From Colwellia sp. (lineage in GTDB: Bacteria > Pseudomonadota > Gammaproteobacteria > Enterobacterales > Alteromonadaceae): a stretch of DNA of 64,000 nucleotides. Numbering within the stretch: the first letter of the stretch is position 1; every line of letters starts with the position of its first letter. The stretch lies in assembly GCA_013215465.1 (NCBI GenBank), contig JABSOW010000007.1:62001-126000 (forward strand), given 5' to 3'. The notes beneath the pieces were generated by a model. The model worked only from the letters and a program-made list of their open reading frames with translations, was not told the origin of the DNA and searched no databases. Position numbers and translations under genes: made by a program. Of this stretch, positions 11,850 to 20,688 are shown one piece after another.

Positions 11850-12250
11850 GGTAAATGGCTAATAGTAATACCTGTTATAATTTGATTATAGCGGTTACTG
11901 TAAGGTTAGGACATTCTTATCTATTTTTCGTTTTATTTGTTTGATTATTCGATGAGCAAGCTGGTTTCGTGTCAATAGCTGGTCTATTGCAAGTAAGTTT
12001 AACGCCGAAGTAAGGAAAAATAGCTGTTAGAGAAACATTTGTTAAGCCGAGCTCAGGCTATTTAGCAAAATAAGCTAAACTTAGTAAAATCAACTAGCTA
12101 AAAATAAATAGCTGTTAAATGTAAAAAGCACTCGAATTTGATCGATTCTCCCTATAGAATTACTCTCTTAATTAATTTTTTTAACTCTAGTATAAGTTGT
12201 TTATTTGCTATTCACCTTGTCTTAGAAGTGCGCAATCAATAGGATTTTTC
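11850..12250. other. 400-bp spacer before ssb, no gene recognised
   Basis: This AT-rich spacer separates the divergent outer-membrane gene and ssb. It holds several short AGCTA/TAGCT-type half repeats and a possible -10 (TATAAG near 12192), but no LexA-type site and no coding frame with convincing character. Confidence 0.4.
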
Positions 12251-12886
12251 ATGGCAGGTGTAAATAAAGTAATTATCGTTGGTAACTTAGGTAAAGATCC
12301 TGAGGTACGTTTTATGCCAAATGGCGGTGCAGTAGCCAATATTACTGTTGCAACGTCAGATACATGGAAAGATAAACAAACTGGTGAGCAAAAAGAGAAA
12401 ACTGAATGGCACCGTGTGGTGATGTTCGGTAAATTAGCCGAAATTGCTGGTGAATATTTGAAAAAGGGCTCAAAGGTATATCTTGAAGGTTCATTACAAA
12501 CGCGTAAATGGACTAACCAGCAGGGTCAAGATCAATATACCACTGAAATTGTATTGCAAGGCTTTAACGGGGTAATGCAAATGTTAGATGGCAAGCCACA
12601 AGGTCAGCAACAAGGTGGTTTCCAGCAGCAAGGGCAACAACAAAGTGGCGGTTTCCAACAGCAGGCTTCTCAACAGAAAAGCGATGGCTTTGCGCCGCAA
12701 CAGCAATATAATAAGCCAGAGCAGCAGCAAGCTCCTCAACAGCAAGGTGGTTATAGTTCGCAGCAACAAGCCCCACAACAACAAGGTGGTTTCTCTCAAC
12801 AAGGGCAGCAGCAATCTCAACAACCTGCACCTAAAGTAAACCCGCAAGAGCCATCAATTGATTTTGATGATGATATACCTTTTTAG
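12251..12886 (+). CDS. ssb: Single-stranded DNA-binding protein
   Basis: SSB coats single-stranded DNA in replication, recombination and repair. The OB fold fills residues 1-110 ([20 protein letters not shown], then [15 protein letters not shown]). A long Gln/Gly-rich linker with repeated QQQGG units follows (118-195), and the protein ends in the acidic tip DFDDDIPF that recruits partner proteins. The start at 12251 is chosen over upstream in-frame codons because AGGA lies 8-10 bp before it and the N-terminus matches the family exactly. The linker is longer than in E. coli. uvrA and ssb are neighbours in many gammaproteobacteria; here about 8.6 kb of other genes separate them. Confidence 0.98.
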   Translation: MAGVNKVIIVGNLGKDPEVRFMPNGGAVANITVATSDTWKDKQTGEQKEKTEWHRVVMFGKLAEIAGEYLKKGSKVYLEGSLQTRKWTNQQGQDQYTTEIVLQGFNGVMQMLDGKPQGQQQGGFQQQGQQQSGGFQQQASQQKSDGFAPQQQYNKPEQQQAPQQQGGYSSQQQAPQQQGGFSQQGQQQSQQPAPKVNPQEPSIDFDDDIPF

Positions 12887-12943
12887 CTTACGCTTAATTA
12901 AAAAGTGTTAATATAAAATTATATTAACTACAAAATACTATCA

Positions 12944-12971
12944 AACCCAGCATAATTGCTGGGTTTTTTGT
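12944..12971 (+). terminator. Rho-independent terminator of ssb
   Basis: AACCCAGC (12944-12951) pairs with GCTGGGTT (12958-12965), loop ATAATT, followed by a T run. It lies 58 bp after the ssb stop. Confidence 0.9.
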
Positions 12972-13022
12972 TTTGTTGTCTATATATTTTAAAAGCTATT
13001 CAAGGGATGCGATAAATCTGAG

Positions 13023-13390
13023 ATAGTGGTTGAATTAATTGAAAATTCAGAAATAAATGATGCGATTATGAGTTTGGCTATGCTCGATACCTAACACGGC
13101 ATAATATCGATACCGCGATTGATGATGTTTGTAACCCACAGTCAATGATTTCAACTTCAGTAATACAGCTTGTCAGTTATATTAAATTAGATAAATATGT
13201 TGTTGATAATAAATCTAACAGAAATTTTATGTTGTTAGTAAAGTCATTAATTGATCATGCCCATAGCGCCGGCAAGAAGGTCATTTTAGAGGGAATAGAG
13301 ACAGAACTTGATATGCAGTTAGCTAAAAAGTTGCAAGTAGATTTTGTGTAAGCTTTATACTTTAAAAAGCAATTCAAAGATGTGGCTTAA
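13023..13390 (+). pseudogene. Decayed EAL-domain (c-di-GMP phosphodiesterase) remnant
   Basis: Pieces of an EAL domain can be read in order in different frames: IVVELIENSEINDAIMSLAML, then NIDTAIDD, then SYIKLDKYVVDN, HAHSAGKKVILEGIET and LQVDFV. A stop (TAA at 13091-13093) and a frame change near 13095 interrupt the first part. A TAA replaces the expected Gln codon after DFV, and the frame then continues ALYFKKQFKDVA to a second stop. The N-terminal two thirds, including the EAL motif itself, are absent. It is a degraded fragment with no plausible activity. Confidence 0.8.
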
Positions 13391-13422
13391 TTTAGTCAAT
13401 CTGATGTGATGGCTAAGTTAAG

Positions 13423-13602
13423 TTAATCTAGATGACTCAGCTCAACATTATCCGGTGTTTGCTGTTCTTTGAGCTTTGCTTGTTCAATACGCCATGTTTG
13501 TAGTTCTCCATAATAATGATCCCATACACAAGGGTTACAAGCGCCGCCTCCACAGCAGTCATCATCGGCAGGGGAAATAGGTTTTTCTATTGATACAGTC
13601 AT
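13423..13602 (-). CDS. Small Cys-rich protein with oxidoreductase-like N-terminal motif
   Basis: A 59-residue protein starting MTVSIEKPISPADDD, followed by CCGGGACNPCVWDHYYGEL and a charged tail. The pattern CCG-x-GC-x-x-C-VWD-x-Y-x-x-EL is that of the small oxidoreductase-like family (Pfam Oxidored-like), found as free-standing proteins in marine gammaproteobacteria and at the start of some eukaryotic proteins. The four cysteines suggest metal or redox function, which is not proven. It lies 180 bp after accC in the opposite sense of ssb, separated from accC by a terminator. Confidence 0.8.
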   Translation of the reverse strand: MTVSIEKPISPADDDCCGGGACNPCVWDHYYGELQTWRIEQAKLKEQQTPDNVELSHLD

Positions 13603-13655
13603 GGATTTTCTCGTTCAGATTACTGATGCTATTGTACAATAAATGGTGAATAAAC

Positions 13656-13682
13656 AAAAAAAGCTCTGCAAGTGCAGAGCTT
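13656..13682 (-). terminator. Terminator of the aroQ-accB-accC operon
   Basis: GCTCTGC (13663-13669) and GCAGAGC (13674-13680) form a stem with loop AAGT. On the minus strand it is followed by a T run (A run at 13656-13662), 20 bp after the accC stop. Confidence 0.88.
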
Positions 13683-13701
13683 TTAAATACTGTTACTTAA
13701 T

Positions 13702-15048
13702 CTATTCAGATTCAGCCAGTTTTTTCTCTAGGTAGTGAATGTTCGCACCGCCATTAACAAAACCTTGATCATTTAAAATATCTTGATGTAAGGTGATGTT
13801 GGTTTTTATGCCATCAATCACTAATTCTGCTAAGGCATTGCGCATCCGGGCAATCGCTACGTCACGGTTATCACCCCACGTGATTAATTTACCAATCATT
13901 GAGTCATAATGTGGTGGTACAGAATAATCTGCATAGATGTGAGAATCCCAACGAACACCTAAGCCACCAGGTGGGTGAAAGCGCGTTATTTTACCCGGTG
14001 AAGGAATAAAAGTGCGTGGATCTTCAGCATTAATACGACATTCAATTGAGTGACCGGCAATTTTAATATCATCTTGGGTGTAAGATAACGGTTGCCCTGC
14101 AGCGATACGTAGTTGTTCTTTGATTAAGTCTACACCAGTGATCATTTCCGTTACTGGATGTTCAACTTGAATTCGGGTGTTCATTTCAATGAAATAGAAC
14201 TCACCATTTTCATATAAGAACTCAAACGTACCGGCACCACGATAATTAATTTCTAGACAAGCATTACAACAGCGCTCACCAATTTTAGCGCGCATTTCAG
14301 GGGTAATACCAGGGGCTGGTGCTTCTTCAACTACTTTTTGATGGCGACGTTGCATGGAGCAATCACGTTCACCTAAGTGAATTGCACTACCTTGTCCATC
14401 AGCAATAATTTGAATTTCAACATGACGTGGGTTTTCAAGGAATTTTTCCATGTAAACCATATCGTTCTTGAAAATGGTGCCAGCTTCTTTCTTGGTTAGG
14501 GCAATGGAATCAACTAATTCTTCTTCGGTACGCACAACTCGCATACCACGACCACCACCACCACCGGCAGCTTTAATTATTACGGGATAGCCGATGCGTT
14601 TAGCATGTGCTTTGTTGGCTTCTTTATCATCAGTTAATGGACCATCTGAGCCCGGTACACAAGGTACTCCAGCGGCTTTCATTGAGCGAATGGCGGCAAC
14701 TTTATCACCCATTATGCGTATGCTTTCAGCTTTTGGGCCAATAAAAACAAAGCCTGATTTTTCTACTTGTTCAGCAAAATCAGCATTTTCGGCTAAAAAG
14801 CCATAACCAGGATGAATAGCTACGGCATTAGTGACTTCTGCCGCAGTGATAATTGCTGGGGCATTTAAATAACTATCTAGTGCCGAGGCTTTACCAATAC
14901 AAATGGTTTCATCGGCTAATAGTACATGCTTTAAATTTTTATCGGCGGTTGAATGCACAGCAACGGTTTTAATACCTAGCTCTTTACAAGCGCGTAATAT
15001 TCTTAAGGCAATTTCGCCGCGGTTGGCGATAACAACTTTATCTAACAT
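13702..15048 (-). CDS. accC: Acetyl-CoA carboxylase, biotin carboxylase subunit
   Basis: AccC carboxylates the biotin of BCCP with ATP and bicarbonate, the first half reaction of fatty acid synthesis. At 448 residues it has normal length and carries the ATP-grasp features [13 protein letters not shown] (residues 160-172), [26 protein letters not shown] and [16 protein letters not shown] with the catalytic Arg and Glu residues. It follows accB by 23 bp and is transcribed with aroQ and accB, the usual gammaproteobacterial operon. Confidence 0.98.
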   Translation of the reverse strand: MLDKVVIANRGEIALRILRACKELGIKTVAVHSTADKNLKHVLLADETICIGKASALDSYLNAPAIITAAEVTNAVAIHPGYGFLAENADFAEQVEKSGFVFIGPKAESIRIMGDKVAAIRSMKAAGVPCVPGSDGPLTDDKEANKAHAKRIGYPVIIKAAGGGGGRGMRVVRTEEELVDSIALTKKEAGTIFKNDMVYMEKFLENPRHVEIQIIADGQGSAIHLGERDCSMQRRHQKVVEEAPAPGITPEMRAKIGERCCNACLEINYRGAGTFEFLYENGEFYFIEMNTRIQVEHPVTEMITGVDLIKEQLRIAAGQPLSYTQDDIKIAGHSIECRINAEDPRTFIPSPGKITRFHPPGGLGVRWDSHIYADYSVPPHYDSMIGKLITWGDNRDVAIARMRNALAELVIDGIKTNITLHQDILNDQGFVNGGANIHYLEKKLAESE

Positions 15049-15071
15049 GGAATGACCCTTTTTGGTTGGGC

Positions 15072-15509
15072 TTATTCAATGATGAATAGCGGTTGATCAA
15101 ATTCAATAGCATCTTCATTTTGTGCTAAAATTTCTTTGATAACACCTGATTTATCTGCTTCAATTTGGTTCATCATTTTCATCGCTTCAATAATACATAA
15201 AGTATCGCCAGCATTTACATGTTTACCAACTTCGGTGAATGCAGGTGAATCAGGAGAAGCTGAAGCGTAGTATGTGCCAACCATTGGCGAGCGAACTATA
15301 TGACCGCTTTGTACTGGTGCGGCCGCTACTACCGGTGCAGCAATTGGTGCTACTGGAGCTGCTATTGGAGCCGCTTGCATTATTGGTGCTGCAACGACAG
15401 GAACGCCACGCCTAATACGTACAGATTCTTCACCTTCAGAAATTTCTAATTCGTTTATGCCTGATTCTTCTACTAACTCGATAAGTTTTTTTATCTTGCG
15501 GATATCCAT
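15072..15509 (-). CDS. accB: Biotin carboxyl carrier protein of acetyl-CoA carboxylase
   Basis: AccB carries the biotin that shuttles CO2 between AccC and the carboxyltransferase. The 145-residue protein has the N-terminal dimerisation segment ([18 protein letters not shown]), a mobile Ala/Pro/Val-rich linker (residues 35-70), and the biotinyl domain with EAMKM; Lys111 is the biotinylation site. The thumb insertion region ([20 protein letters not shown]) is present. Second gene of the aroQ-accB-accC operon. Confidence 0.97.
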   Translation of the reverse strand: MDIRKIKKLIELVEESGINELEISEGEESVRIRRGVPVVAAPIMQAAPIAAPVAPIAAPVVAAAPVQSGHIVRSPMVGTYYASASPDSPAFTEVGKHVNAGDTLCIIEAMKMMNQIEADKSGVIKEILAQNEDAIEFDQPLFIIE

Positions 15510-15592
15510 GGTAATGCCTTAATTTAAGTTAAATATATTTCGAGCTTCGAGTCCATTAGTACCGTTGTTAGTGTCTCGTTACTCGTAATTTG

Positions 15593-16045
15593 TTAGCTGT
15601 TTTTTTCTAAATACTCTTTTGCTGATTCAAGTGCATAGCTATAGCCTTGAGCACCTAATCCACATATAACGCCGTTAGCAATATCTGATAAATAAGAATG
15701 TTGTCTAAATTTTTCCCTTGCGTGTACATTTGATAAATGCACCTCAATAAAAGGAATATCTACGGCTAACAAGGCATCTCGAAGCGCCACGCTGGTATGA
15801 GTAAAAGCTGCTGGGTTAATAATAATAAAATCGATTTTTTGAAATGCTTGATGAATAGCCTTAATCAATTCATGTTCTGCATTTGATTGCACATGTGATA
15901 GCTCAATTTCTTTTATTTGTGCTTGTTGTGTTAATTGACTGATTATCTCATTTAATGTTTGCGCGCCATAAATTTCAGGTTCACGCTTGCCTAACATGTT
16001 TAAGTTTGGGCCATTTAATACTAAAACTTTGAACTTTGTAGTCAT
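15593..16045 (-). CDS. aroQ: 3-dehydroquinate dehydratase, type II
   Basis: AroQ converts 3-dehydroquinate to 3-dehydroshikimate in the shikimate pathway. The class II signatures are intact: [18 protein letters not shown] with the catalytic Arg and Tyr, [27 protein letters not shown] and the GLGAQGY end. ATG at 16045 gives 150 residues, the family norm; an upstream GTG at 16060 would add five residues and is less likely. It is the first gene of the operon with accB, 83 bp upstream of it. Confidence 0.95.
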   Translation of the reverse strand: MTTKFKVLVLNGPNLNMLGKREPEIYGAQTLNEIISQLTQQAQIKEIELSHVQSNAEHELIKAIHQAFQKIDFIIINPAAFTHTSVALRDALLAVDIPFIEVHLSNVHAREKFRQHSYLSDIANGVICGLGAQGYSYALESAKEYLEKNS

Positions 16046-16428
16046 CTTCGTCAAAAACACCAGTAAAATTAAATCACTAATAATAATTACATAAAATAAT
16101 GCGAGAGTGAACTAAAAAATGCATTTTTTCTAATTTAGACGATTATTATAGTGTTTTCGAAGAATATAGCAGCAAAATACTGGTCTTATCAGTTTGTTGC
16201 TATGTATTATTGGATTTTTCTTTATTTTTGGCTACACTTATAACTTGGTCGTTTTTTTAAGTTATTGTTTTTAAAGGATTGAATGTGTTAGTTGATTGGC
16301 CACTGTACCAGAAATAAATGTTTTTATTGTATTTCAGCTAGTTATAACAATAGTTATAGTAAATAACTTTTGTCACTTAATTTTACTATTAATAGCAACT
16401 AATAGTTGTAACGGATGGGCACCTTCTG

Positions 16429-16477
16429 ATACCTTATTGATAATATTATTCTTTGTTTAATATTATCAATAAGGTAT
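16429..16477. promoter_or_regulatory. Perfect 20-bp hairpin upstream of the binding protein/porin/GGDEF-EAL operon
   Basis: Arm 16429-16448 (begins ATACCTTATTG) is the exact complement of 16458-16477 (ends CAATAAGGTAT), with a 9-nt loop TTCTTTGTT. It ends 22 bp before the ATG at 16500, so it lies in or just before the 5' untranslated leader. The rest of the 454-bp spacer (16046-16499) is AT-rich and shows no gene. A weak T run follows (ATTTTTC), so an attenuator or an operator are both possible. Confidence 0.7.
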
Positions 16478-16499
16478 GTTTAAATTTTTCTTGTAGCTA

Positions 16500-16976
16500 A
16501 TGCCAATCCTATTAAATCCCCCACGTAATAATTGGCATAGCAAGGACTGTATTATCAAAACACTTTACTCTTTATGCTTACTTATATTTCTAAGTTGTAT
16601 CAGCGTATCTACTTATGCTGTTAACGTTATTGTGCACTCGTCTGTAAGCGAATCTGTTTTAACTACATCACAATTGCGCCGCATCTATACCATGCGACTA
16701 ACGCAGTGGATGGATGGTCAACGCATTACTGTTTATGTATTACCTCGACACCACCTACTGCATTTACAATTTAGCAAAGAGCGATTAGAAATGTACCCTT
16801 ATCAGCTTGATCGAATATGGAACAAGTTAACTTACTCGGGGCTTGGGGTAGCACCAATTACTATTATGTCACCAGAAGCACTTGTTGAAGCGGTTAGAAC
16901 AACGCCAGGTGCTATAGGTTATGTTGAAAAGCTTAAGGATGAGAAAGGTTTTTATGTTATTGAAGTTAAAGGCTAA
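16500..16976 (+). CDS. Small periplasmic PstS-like (phosphate-binding-like) protein
   Basis: A 158-residue protein with a signal peptide ending near SVSTYA, leaving about 118 mature residues. The remainder matches the PBP-like-2 fold of short phosphate ABC substrate-binding-like proteins: VHSSVSESVLTTSQLRRIYTMRLTQWMDGQ and the C-terminal TTPGAIGYVEK. It is far shorter than PstS (one lobe only), so transport function is doubtful and a sensory or partner role is more likely. First gene of a three-gene operon (10-bp gap to the porin gene). No transporter permease or ATPase is nearby. Confidence 0.75.
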   Translation: MPILLNPPRNNWHSKDCIIKTLYSLCLLIFLSCISVSTYAVNVIVHSSVSESVLTTSQLRRIYTMRLTQWMDGQRITVYVLPRHHLLHLQFSKERLEMYPYQLDRIWNKLTYSGLGVAPITIMSPEALVEAVRTTPGAIGYVEKLKDEKGFYVIEVKG

Positions 16977-16986
16977 GGTGGCAAAT

Positions 16987-18177
16987 GTGCTTATAAAAAA
17001 ATTACTTTTGTTGACTGCTGTATTGTATTTATTTTCAACTGCAGTGATGGCATCAGAACAAAATTTTCAGTTACATGGCTTTGTCTCTCAAGGAATCATT
17101 GATGTTAATGGCAGTAATTTTGTCAATGACGATGGCTCTCTATCTACTGAATTAACAGAGTTAGGTTTAAATGCTTCATATCAACTAAACTCAACACTGA
17201 GACTTACGGGACAAGTGGTTTATCTCAATGGAGGCAATCGATATGCTGAAGGGGTACGTATTGATTATGCGTTACTGGATTGGTCTGTTTACGATAGTTA
17301 TCGTTGGCAAGCAAATGTCTATTTAGGCCGATTTAAAAATAATCATTGGTTATATTCTAGCACTAGAGATATTCCTTTTGCTCGTCCAAGTATTATTTTA
17401 CCACAGTCTGTTTATTTTGATGGCTTTAGAGATATAGCGGTTGGTAGTGACGGTATTGCGGTAAAAATTAGTCATAGCGATGATGACTATGGTGATTTTG
17501 ATTTGAATTTAAGTTATGGCAGCTCGGCAATTTCAGGCAAACAAGCCGTGATGATTTTGAGTGCACTGGCTCAAGGAAAAATTAAGCAAGACTATGATGC
17601 GCAAGCGAGTTTATATTGGCAGCCTACTTATTCATCTTGGCGATTTGGGGTATCACTTTTAGATTCTACTTTTAGCTATAATATGAATGATGATTTTGAT
17701 TTCTTTTTTGATGGTGACTTTTCTTTTCAGTTCTATACCATAAATGCCTTATACGAAGGTGAAAATTGGGAATTCAGCGGAGAAATATACCAACAGTCGT
17801 TTAGTACAGAAGGGTTTTATAATCGACAACATGCTAGCTCGCCTATTGGACAGGGGGCCTACTTGCAGTCACGCTATAAGGTAAATGAAAAGTTAACTTT
17901 ATTGGCCCGTTATGAGCGATATTATAATGATAAAGAGGATAAAAAGGGTAAAAAATTAGAAGAAACTACCGGTGGCCTTGTTCCCGCTTACTTTGCTTAT
18001 CACCGAGATACAACTGTGGGTATGTCATATGATTTTTCAAGTGATTTTAGTTTGAAATTAGAATATCATTGGCTTCAAGGGGCTGGGCGTTTAACCCCTG
18101 TTGTTATACCTAACCCATTTATTAATAGCAGTAAAAACTGGAAACTGTGGGCTGCGCAATTAATGTATTGGTTTTAA
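16987..18177 (+). CDS. Porin-like outer-membrane protein
   Basis: A protein of 396 residues with a signal peptide (LLLLTAVLYLFSTAVMASEQ) followed by alternating beta-strand sequence (NFQLHGFVSQGIIDV, RLTGQVVYLNG, YLGRFKNNHWLYSS) and ending in WF, as expected for an outer-membrane beta barrel. The GTG at 16987 is chosen because AAGGTGG lies 5 bp upstream; starts further up would overlap the previous gene. Acidic loops (DDFDFFFDGD) face outward by inference. Substrate unknown. Middle gene of the operon with the binding-like protein and the GGDEF-EAL gene. Confidence 0.75.
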   Translation: MLIKKLLLLTAVLYLFSTAVMASEQNFQLHGFVSQGIIDVNGSNFVNDDGSLSTELTELGLNASYQLNSTLRLTGQVVYLNGGNRYAEGVRIDYALLDWSVYDSYRWQANVYLGRFKNNHWLYSSTRDIPFARPSIILPQSVYFDGFRDIAVGSDGIAVKISHSDDDYGDFDLNLSYGSSAISGKQAVMILSALAQGKIKQDYDAQASLYWQPTYSSWRFGVSLLDSTFSYNMNDDFDFFFDGDFSFQFYTINALYEGENWEFSGEIYQQSFSTEGFYNRQHASSPIGQGAYLQSRYKVNEKLTLLARYERYYNDKEDKKGKKLEETTGGLVPAYFAYHRDTTVGMSYDFSSDFSLKLEYHWLQGAGRLTPVVIPNPFINSSKNWKLWAAQLMYWF

Positions 18178-18192
18178 ATAAGGAAGTTACTG

Positions 18193-20643
18193 ATGGCAAA
18201 AACATTCATTAGTGCGCCAACCAAGTTGTTGATGCTAATTGTACCGGCCTTATTGTTTTTAGCTATAGGGTTTTCTGCCTTATCATTATCACGTCTGCAA
18301 GACGATTATCAGCAATTTCAGCAGAGCACTTTAGATCAAGGCCAAGCTCAGTTCGCTTTACATAGCGACATTTTACGTTCTAAATTAAATGTTTGGTTAG
18401 AGTCTTTTTCTGAGATAACGCAGCTTTCTCAACAGAATGATTTTTCTATTTTTGCCCAACAGCTGTCAAGACAAATCGATGGTTTACAGCTTAATTTGAA
18501 TGTTGAGAATGTATGGCTGGTAGATGATACTAATCAGCTGCTTTTTTCTACCTCAGCAATTCCCACCGTGGTGCAAGAAAATATTGCCCAAGTTTTTAGA
18601 CTACAGCAGCCCAGTCATCAACTTTATTGTCAAAGTAGTTGCCAATTATTATTGAGCCTACCGTTACTAAATAATCAAGGGGGTGAGGTTGTTATATCAA
18701 TGAGTGCTTCACTCATTGATATGCTGTATGCCATTAAAACTTCATTGAATAGTGATGTCGCGATCATTAGCTACGCGGTGAAAAATGATGGCACATATAC
18801 AGATGCTAAAATTCTTTCAGCATCTAATATGGCGCTAACTCAATCACTGCTAGATGTTAATCAAGAAGCTAGTTTAAATAGTATTCTTAGAGAAGGCCTA
18901 CAAAGTGATTTAGCGGAGCATAGTTATTTAATTAATTTGTTACCTTTAGCAAAGAATAATCAACGAAAATTTTATTTAACCTTAATAAATGACGTAACAA
19001 CATTTAAAAATAAGAATGCTAATTATCGGCAGCAGTTTTTACTTTCACTTACTAGCATCTTTTTTGTATTAGGCTTCTTTGTCTATTTTGTTGTTCGACC
19101 ATTTACTAAGCGCCTATTACGTTTGTCTGGCGCACTGCCACTTTTATCGAATAAAAAGTTTGATAAATTTAGGCAGGTAAAACTGAAAAGGCCTATTTGG
19201 TTTGCTGATGAGTTAGATGTCTTAACTGACTCTGCATTAGATCTAAGTTATGAATTAGAGCAGTTAAATATAGAAGTTGAGCAAAAAACTAAAGAACTAG
19301 AAAATATAGCCATGTACGATTTACTGACGGGTTTACCCAATCGTAATATGTTGAATTATCAATTACGTAAATCCCTCGCTAATATTAGTCGTTATGGCAG
19401 TGGCGTGGCGGTGTTATTTTTAGATTTAGATGATTTTAAAAAAGTGAATGATAGTAATGGCCACAGTGAGGGAGACAAACTCTTAATTCAGGCGGCTGAA
19501 CGAGTTCGCTTAAGTGTTGGCAAAGTTGATTTAGCTTGTCGTTTTGGCGGTGATGAATTTGTGGTTGTGCTTGGCAATCTAAAGTCGGTAAATGAAGCGG
19601 TAAATGTTGCTAACCAATTGCTGGCACAATTTAAAGAGCCTATCAGACTAGGTTCTAGTATTTTTTATGTATCAACGAGTATTGGCATTGCTTATACGGA
19701 GTCTGCTGATGAAAAAGCAGAAGATATCATTTCTCATGCGGATATTGCTATGTATGAAGCTAAAGACAATGGCGGCGGTCAATATCATGTTTATCATCAA
19801 GAAATGTATCAGCGGGTTGCGCACCGAGTTATGCTGGAAGCTGAAGTACGCCAAGCGCTTGCTAAAAAACAATTTAGTTTAAGTTTACAGCCTCAGGTAT
19901 GTGCAAAAGATAAAAAAGTGTACGGCTTTGAAGCTTTACTTCGTTGGCAACACCCCGAGCGAGGTATGATTTCACCGGAAGACTTTATTCCAATTTTAGA
20001 GAACTCTCAGCATATGATTGAGTTAGGTTATTGGATTATTAATCGCTGTTTTGAATTAGCAGTAGCGATTAAGAAACAGGGCTTAACAGATACTAGAATA
20101 TCAATAAATTTATCAGCAGGGCAGTTTGTTGATGTTAATCTGCCAAAATATTTACAAGGCTTACTTACTCAGTATTCATTACCAGCGCACACCTTTGAGC
20201 TAGAGCTAACAGAGCAAACATTGGTTAAAGATATTGATCATACTATCGCCATGATGGATGAACTAAAAAATATGGGCTTTAGTTTTGCTATTGATGACTT
20301 TGGTACCGGTTATTCTTCGCTGGCTTATCTAAAGAAAATGCCAATAGATGTGATTAAAATTGATAAAAGCTTTGTTTTTGGTATGTTAGAAAACCATGCT
20401 GATTACCAAATCATTATGTCGACTATTGCCATGGTGAAAAACTTGGAGTTAACCGTTATTGCTGAAGGGGTTGAAACTGCGGCACAATTACGTAGTTTAA
20501 CCGAAAATAATTGTGACATTATTCAGGGGTACTATTTTTCAAAACCTGTCCCTGAAGTAGAGCTCTTTGATTTTATTGAAACCCACATTCAAGGAGGTTA
20601 TTGGAAAACCCAAGTAGAAAAGCAGCCTGTTACGACTGCTTAG
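18193..20643 (+). CDS. Membrane-bound GGDEF-EAL protein (c-di-GMP turnover)
   Basis: An 816-residue inner-membrane sensor. TM1 is at about residues 12-30, a periplasmic sensor region runs to about 280, and TM2 is at about 283-303. GGDEF follows (GGDEF at 452-456) and then EAL (EAL at 580-582). The EAL side keeps the NLS, ELTE, DDFGTGYSS, KIDKSF and AEGVET motifs, so phosphodiesterase activity is likely. The GGDEF motif is intact, but the usual inhibitory-site Arg is Gly (GKVD instead of RxxD), so product inhibition may be lost. AAGGA precedes the ATG. Last gene of the operon with a periplasmic binding-like protein and a porin, which suggests an envelope signal controls c-di-GMP. Confidence 0.9.
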   Translation: MAKTFISAPTKLLMLIVPALLFLAIGFSALSLSRLQDDYQQFQQSTLDQGQAQFALHSDILRSKLNVWLESFSEITQLSQQNDFSIFAQQLSRQIDGLQLNLNVENVWLVDDTNQLLFSTSAIPTVVQENIAQVFRLQQPSHQLYCQSSCQLLLSLPLLNNQGGEVVISMSASLIDMLYAIKTSLNSDVAIISYAVKNDGTYTDAKILSASNMALTQSLLDVNQEASLNSILREGLQSDLAEHSYLINLLPLAKNNQRKFYLTLINDVTTFKNKNANYRQQFLLSLTSIFFVLGFFVYFVVRPFTKRLLRLSGALPLLSNKKFDKFRQVKLKRPIWFADELDVLTDSALDLSYELEQLNIEVEQKTKELENIAMYDLLTGLPNRNMLNYQLRKSLANISRYGSGVAVLFLDLDDFKKVNDSNGHSEGDKLLIQAAERVRLSVGKVDLACRFGGDEFVVVLGNLKSVNEAVNVANQLLAQFKEPIRLGSSIFYVSTSIGIAYTESADEKAEDIISHADIAMYEAKDNGGGQYHVYHQEMYQRVAHRVMLEAEVRQALAKKQFSLSLQPQVCAKDKKVYGFEALLRWQHPERGMISPEDFIPILENSQHMIELGYWIINRCFELAVAIKKQGLTDTRISINLSAGQFVDVNLPKYLQGLLTQYSLPAHTFELELTEQTLVKDIDHTIAMMDELKNMGFSFAIDDFGTGYSSLAYLKKMPIDVIKIDKSFVFGMLENHADYQIIMSTIAMVKNLELTVIAEGVETAAQLRSLTENNCDIIQGYYFSKPVPEVELFDFIETHIQGGYWKTQVEKQPVTTA

Positions 20644-20688
20644 ATAATATTCAGGATAAACGCAAGTGCATACTAAATAAGTGCTCAG

